A stretch of DNA of 64,000 nucleotides, from the NCBI RefSeq assembly GCF_030052815.1, contig NW_026614729.1, positions 43,501 through 107,500 of the forward strand. The letters are read 5' to 3'. Position 1 is the first letter of the stretch, and each line of letters opens with the position of its first letter. Of this stretch, positions 62,224 through 64,000 are shown piece after piece. The translations under genes and the position numbers were made by a program. Origin of the DNA: Hevea brasiliensis (Eukaryota > Streptophyta > Magnoliopsida > Malpighiales > Euphorbiaceae). The notes beneath the pieces were generated by a model, which was not told the origin of the DNA, did not search any database, and saw nothing but the letters and a program-made list of their open reading frames with translations.

Positions 62224-62355
62224 CCTTCTTCTTCTTATGTTTCTCTTTTTTACCTTTCTTCTTCTTACCTTTCGGCTTCTTAGCTATTGTAATTATTCCT
62301 TCTTCTTATGTTTCTCTTTCTTACTTCTTCTTCTTATGTTTCTCTTTCTTACCTT
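62224..62355 (+). repeat. Pyrimidine-rich tandem repeat
   Basis: Three imperfect copies of a unit of about 26 bp, CTTCTTCTTATGTTTCTCTT followed by TCTTAC, at about 62227, 62300 and 62328. Degraded intermediate units (TTCTTCTTACCTTTCGGC) lie between the first two. The minus strand would encode Lys/Glu-rich peptide but has stops. Confidence 0.75.
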
Positions 62356-62414
62356 GACAGACGCTAACCAACATTATTAGGAAGTTAGCTGAGGCTGAGA
62401 AAAAACCTAGATGA

Positions 62415-62580
62415 ATTACCAGCCCATGATACAGTTGCCTCTATCGGATGTCCGGCTTAGGGATGGTGATGAGAAAAGGTCCCGGTACTGTCTCTATCAT
62501 CGGGAGATGGGACACGGCACCGGGTTTTGCACCGAGCTATGGGATCTGAGTGAGGAAAGGAATCAGTCCGGAGAGTTACT
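62415..62580 (+). mobile_element. Gypsy gag zinc-knuckle remnant
   Basis: One + frame reads LPLSDVRLRDGDEKRSRYC and then YCLYHREMGHGTGFC, giving Cys-x2-His-x4-His-x4-Cys. This is the spacing in the gag end of plant Ty3/gypsy polyproteins, where the sequence is usually of the type YCRFHRDHGH followed by D/E and C. It continues TELWDLSEERNQ and stops at 62594-62596. A second frame further on is acidic (DEADESEDEEEDF, about 62720-62770), as often seen after gag. It is a short nuclear-derived insert, unconnected to the pol piece at 31.6-33.4 kb as far as can be seen. Confidence 0.6.
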
Positions 62581-62599
62581 GCTATAGGGGAGAGCTGCA

Positions 62600-63837
62600 C
62601 AGCTTGAGCAGCAGGAACATTTTGAAGAGGTATGGATCGGGTCCTTGACAGTTGCTGCCTTGGGAGGCCGGGCTTCAGGGTATCCCGGACCTTCCGATGA
62701 GGGGACCCTGTATGCGAAGAGTGGATGTCGGATGAGGCCGACGAGTCTGAAGATGAAGAGGAGGATTTTATTAATAGGTAATAGGATGGTCGAGCTTCCC
62801 CCCTGCCCTTCATCGGAGGAAGAGAGCTATTACCATCACAAAGACTTTCTTTCCTCCCGAAACTTCGCGAGGGTAGACGCCTTTACATTACAATAGGCTC
62901 TGTCTCTTTCCCTTTACCCTTAAAAGCCTTATTTGGTTTTGGTAAGGTATGATAAAAAAGAATTCCTTCCTTACTTAACCTTCCTGCGATACTAACCAGG
63001 GGTTCTAAGGTTTGTAGATGCTCGCCCTAATAATACTTACAGGAGAGGAGGGTTAGAGCTATAGATTTGACTATCTAAGAGAGAGAAGCCGGTAGCGAAG
63101 TTCCATGTAGTCTTCCTTGAAAGCTCGCACTAGCATTCCTGGCTTCCTTTCAAGCTTAGAATATCACGTCTTCCTTAGAAAAGCTGTTAGCCTAGGTCGG
63201 ATCCTAGAATTACTCTACGCTCGTTACTCGGATTAGCTCGGAGTTTTCCCTTCATTTCATTCTTTCTTTCCGGTTTAGCTAAAGCTAAGGTCGAAATCAA
63301 TCCCTCTTTTTCCTGTGCTTTACTAGTAGGGCTAATGAACGACCCTTTGATCAAATAGTGGAAGCTTCCTTCCTCTAAATAAACCTCTAAAGGTGCAACG
63401 AACGAGAAGGTAGCACTTCCCCTCTTCCGATGCTGTTAGCTCGACTCCTGGTATAGCTCAACATAGGCATGTAGCCGATTTCGTAGGTGGGAACTCTTCT
63501 TTCATCTCAAGCTCCCGGGAGCCTAAAAAAGGCATCAACCGCAACAAGAATTTAGGAGTCAATGCCCAGCAAAGTCCTTAACCACGCGAAAGGGAGATGC
63601 AATCCGAACCTCAGGAAAGATCCGATCCTTCTTGTATTATACTTGTATTATAGGGCCGTTCTCTTTCTTTTCTATTCGGCCCATCATTTCGTACCCAGGA
63701 AGATTTGGCAATCGTAAGGGCGGCTAGGGCCGTTGAGAAAGCGTCAGAAAGCAGGGTGGTCTGCCAAACTCCCACACTAGCTAGATAAACCTTTCTCTAT
63801 CATCTCTTAAGGACTACTATACATCTTCATGTAATAT
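62600..63837. other. Non-coding stretch, no recognised gene
   Basis: Apart from the acidic frame following the gag remnant, nothing recognisable. Confidence 0.5.
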
Positions 63838-63923
63838 GTACCAGAGGTAAGGCAGATAGCTACCATCATCATTATATATGTCATTCCATAATTAAGTAGC
63901 TACCCTTCAACCCAGAGGAAAGT
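63838..63923 (-). repeat. Nested-hairpin repeat, diverged copy C
   Basis: It runs from GTACCAGAGG to GGAAAGTAC with GATAGCTAC (63855-63863) and AAGTAGCTAC (63894-63903) inside. It follows the same order and spacing as copy A (19146-19236) and shares the loop phrase ATATGTCATTCCATAAT. Bases between the landmarks have drifted. Confidence 0.6.
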
Positions 63924-64000
63924 ACCTTTCTACTTGAGATCATAAAAAACAAGCCAAAAAGACCGGGTTTCTTTAACAAGAAAAGATTATGTACGTGTTC

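Noticed and set aside
62101..62380. Hydrophobic frames over the pyrimidine-rich repeat
   Set aside because: Leu/Phe/Ser-rich translation of CTT/TTC repeats, not a membrane protein.

Overview
The window looks like part of a flowering-plant (probably eudicot) mitochondrial genome. It carries standard plant mitochondrial genes: atp8 (the former orfB), cox3, sdh4 overlapping the 3' end of cox3, trnS-GCU, trnF-GAA, trnP-UGG and an initiator trnfM-CAU. Two cox3 codons appear to need C-to-U RNA editing, and trnF has a C-A acceptor mismatch of the kind plant mitochondria repair by editing. The remaining DNA is mostly non-coding, with fragments of plastid, nuclear, retrotransposon and mitovirus origin, which is typical of large plant mitochondrial genomes. 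Species cannot be named from the sequence alone.

Layout. 0-10.3 kb: no standard gene, but a frameshifted retroelement-like polyprotein remnant near 5.6-6.2 kb. 10.36-11.88 kb: trnS, trnF and trnP on the + strand, followed by an unassigned 186-codon membrane-protein ORF. 12-17.3 kb: unidentified coding remnants, a mitovirus polymerase-like fragment (14.1 kb) and a weak gag-like remnant (17 kb, minus). 19.1 and 34.9 kb: inverted copies of a repeat with a nested hairpin; a third, diverged copy lies at 63.8 kb. 28.2-28.7 kb: LINE fragment. 31.6-33.4 kb: decayed Ty3/gypsy pol. 36.4-37.1 kb: plastid ycf2 fragment (minus). 37.4-40.5 kb: the main gene cluster, promoter-like motif - atp8 - orf141 - cox3 - sdh4, all +. 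45.6 kb: second mitovirus polymerase fragment, retaining GDD. 49.5-50.15 kb: fragment of a nuclear O-fucosyltransferase-like gene (minus) with an apparent GT-AG intron. 53.9 kb: trnfM. 62.2-62.6 kb: pyrimidine-rich tandem repeat and a gypsy gag zinc-knuckle remnant.

Function. The recognised proteins belong to oxidative phosphorylation: ATP synthase Fo subunit 8, complex IV subunit 3 and complex II membrane anchor 4. They are co-oriented and close enough to be co-transcribed. A dicot-type CRTAAGAGA promoter motif lies about 460 bp upstream of atp8.

Most unusual signals: (1) a 13-bp word, TGTGTTAAGCATA, present seven times (one copy matches 12 of 13), several beside foreign fragments; it resembles the conserved 5' part of small-subunit rRNA; (2) the intron-retaining nuclear O-fucosyltransferase-like fragment; (3) the nested-hairpin repeat family; (4) two unassigned membrane-protein ORFs next to real genes. 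I found no CRISPR array, rRNA gene or recognisable group II intron domain.
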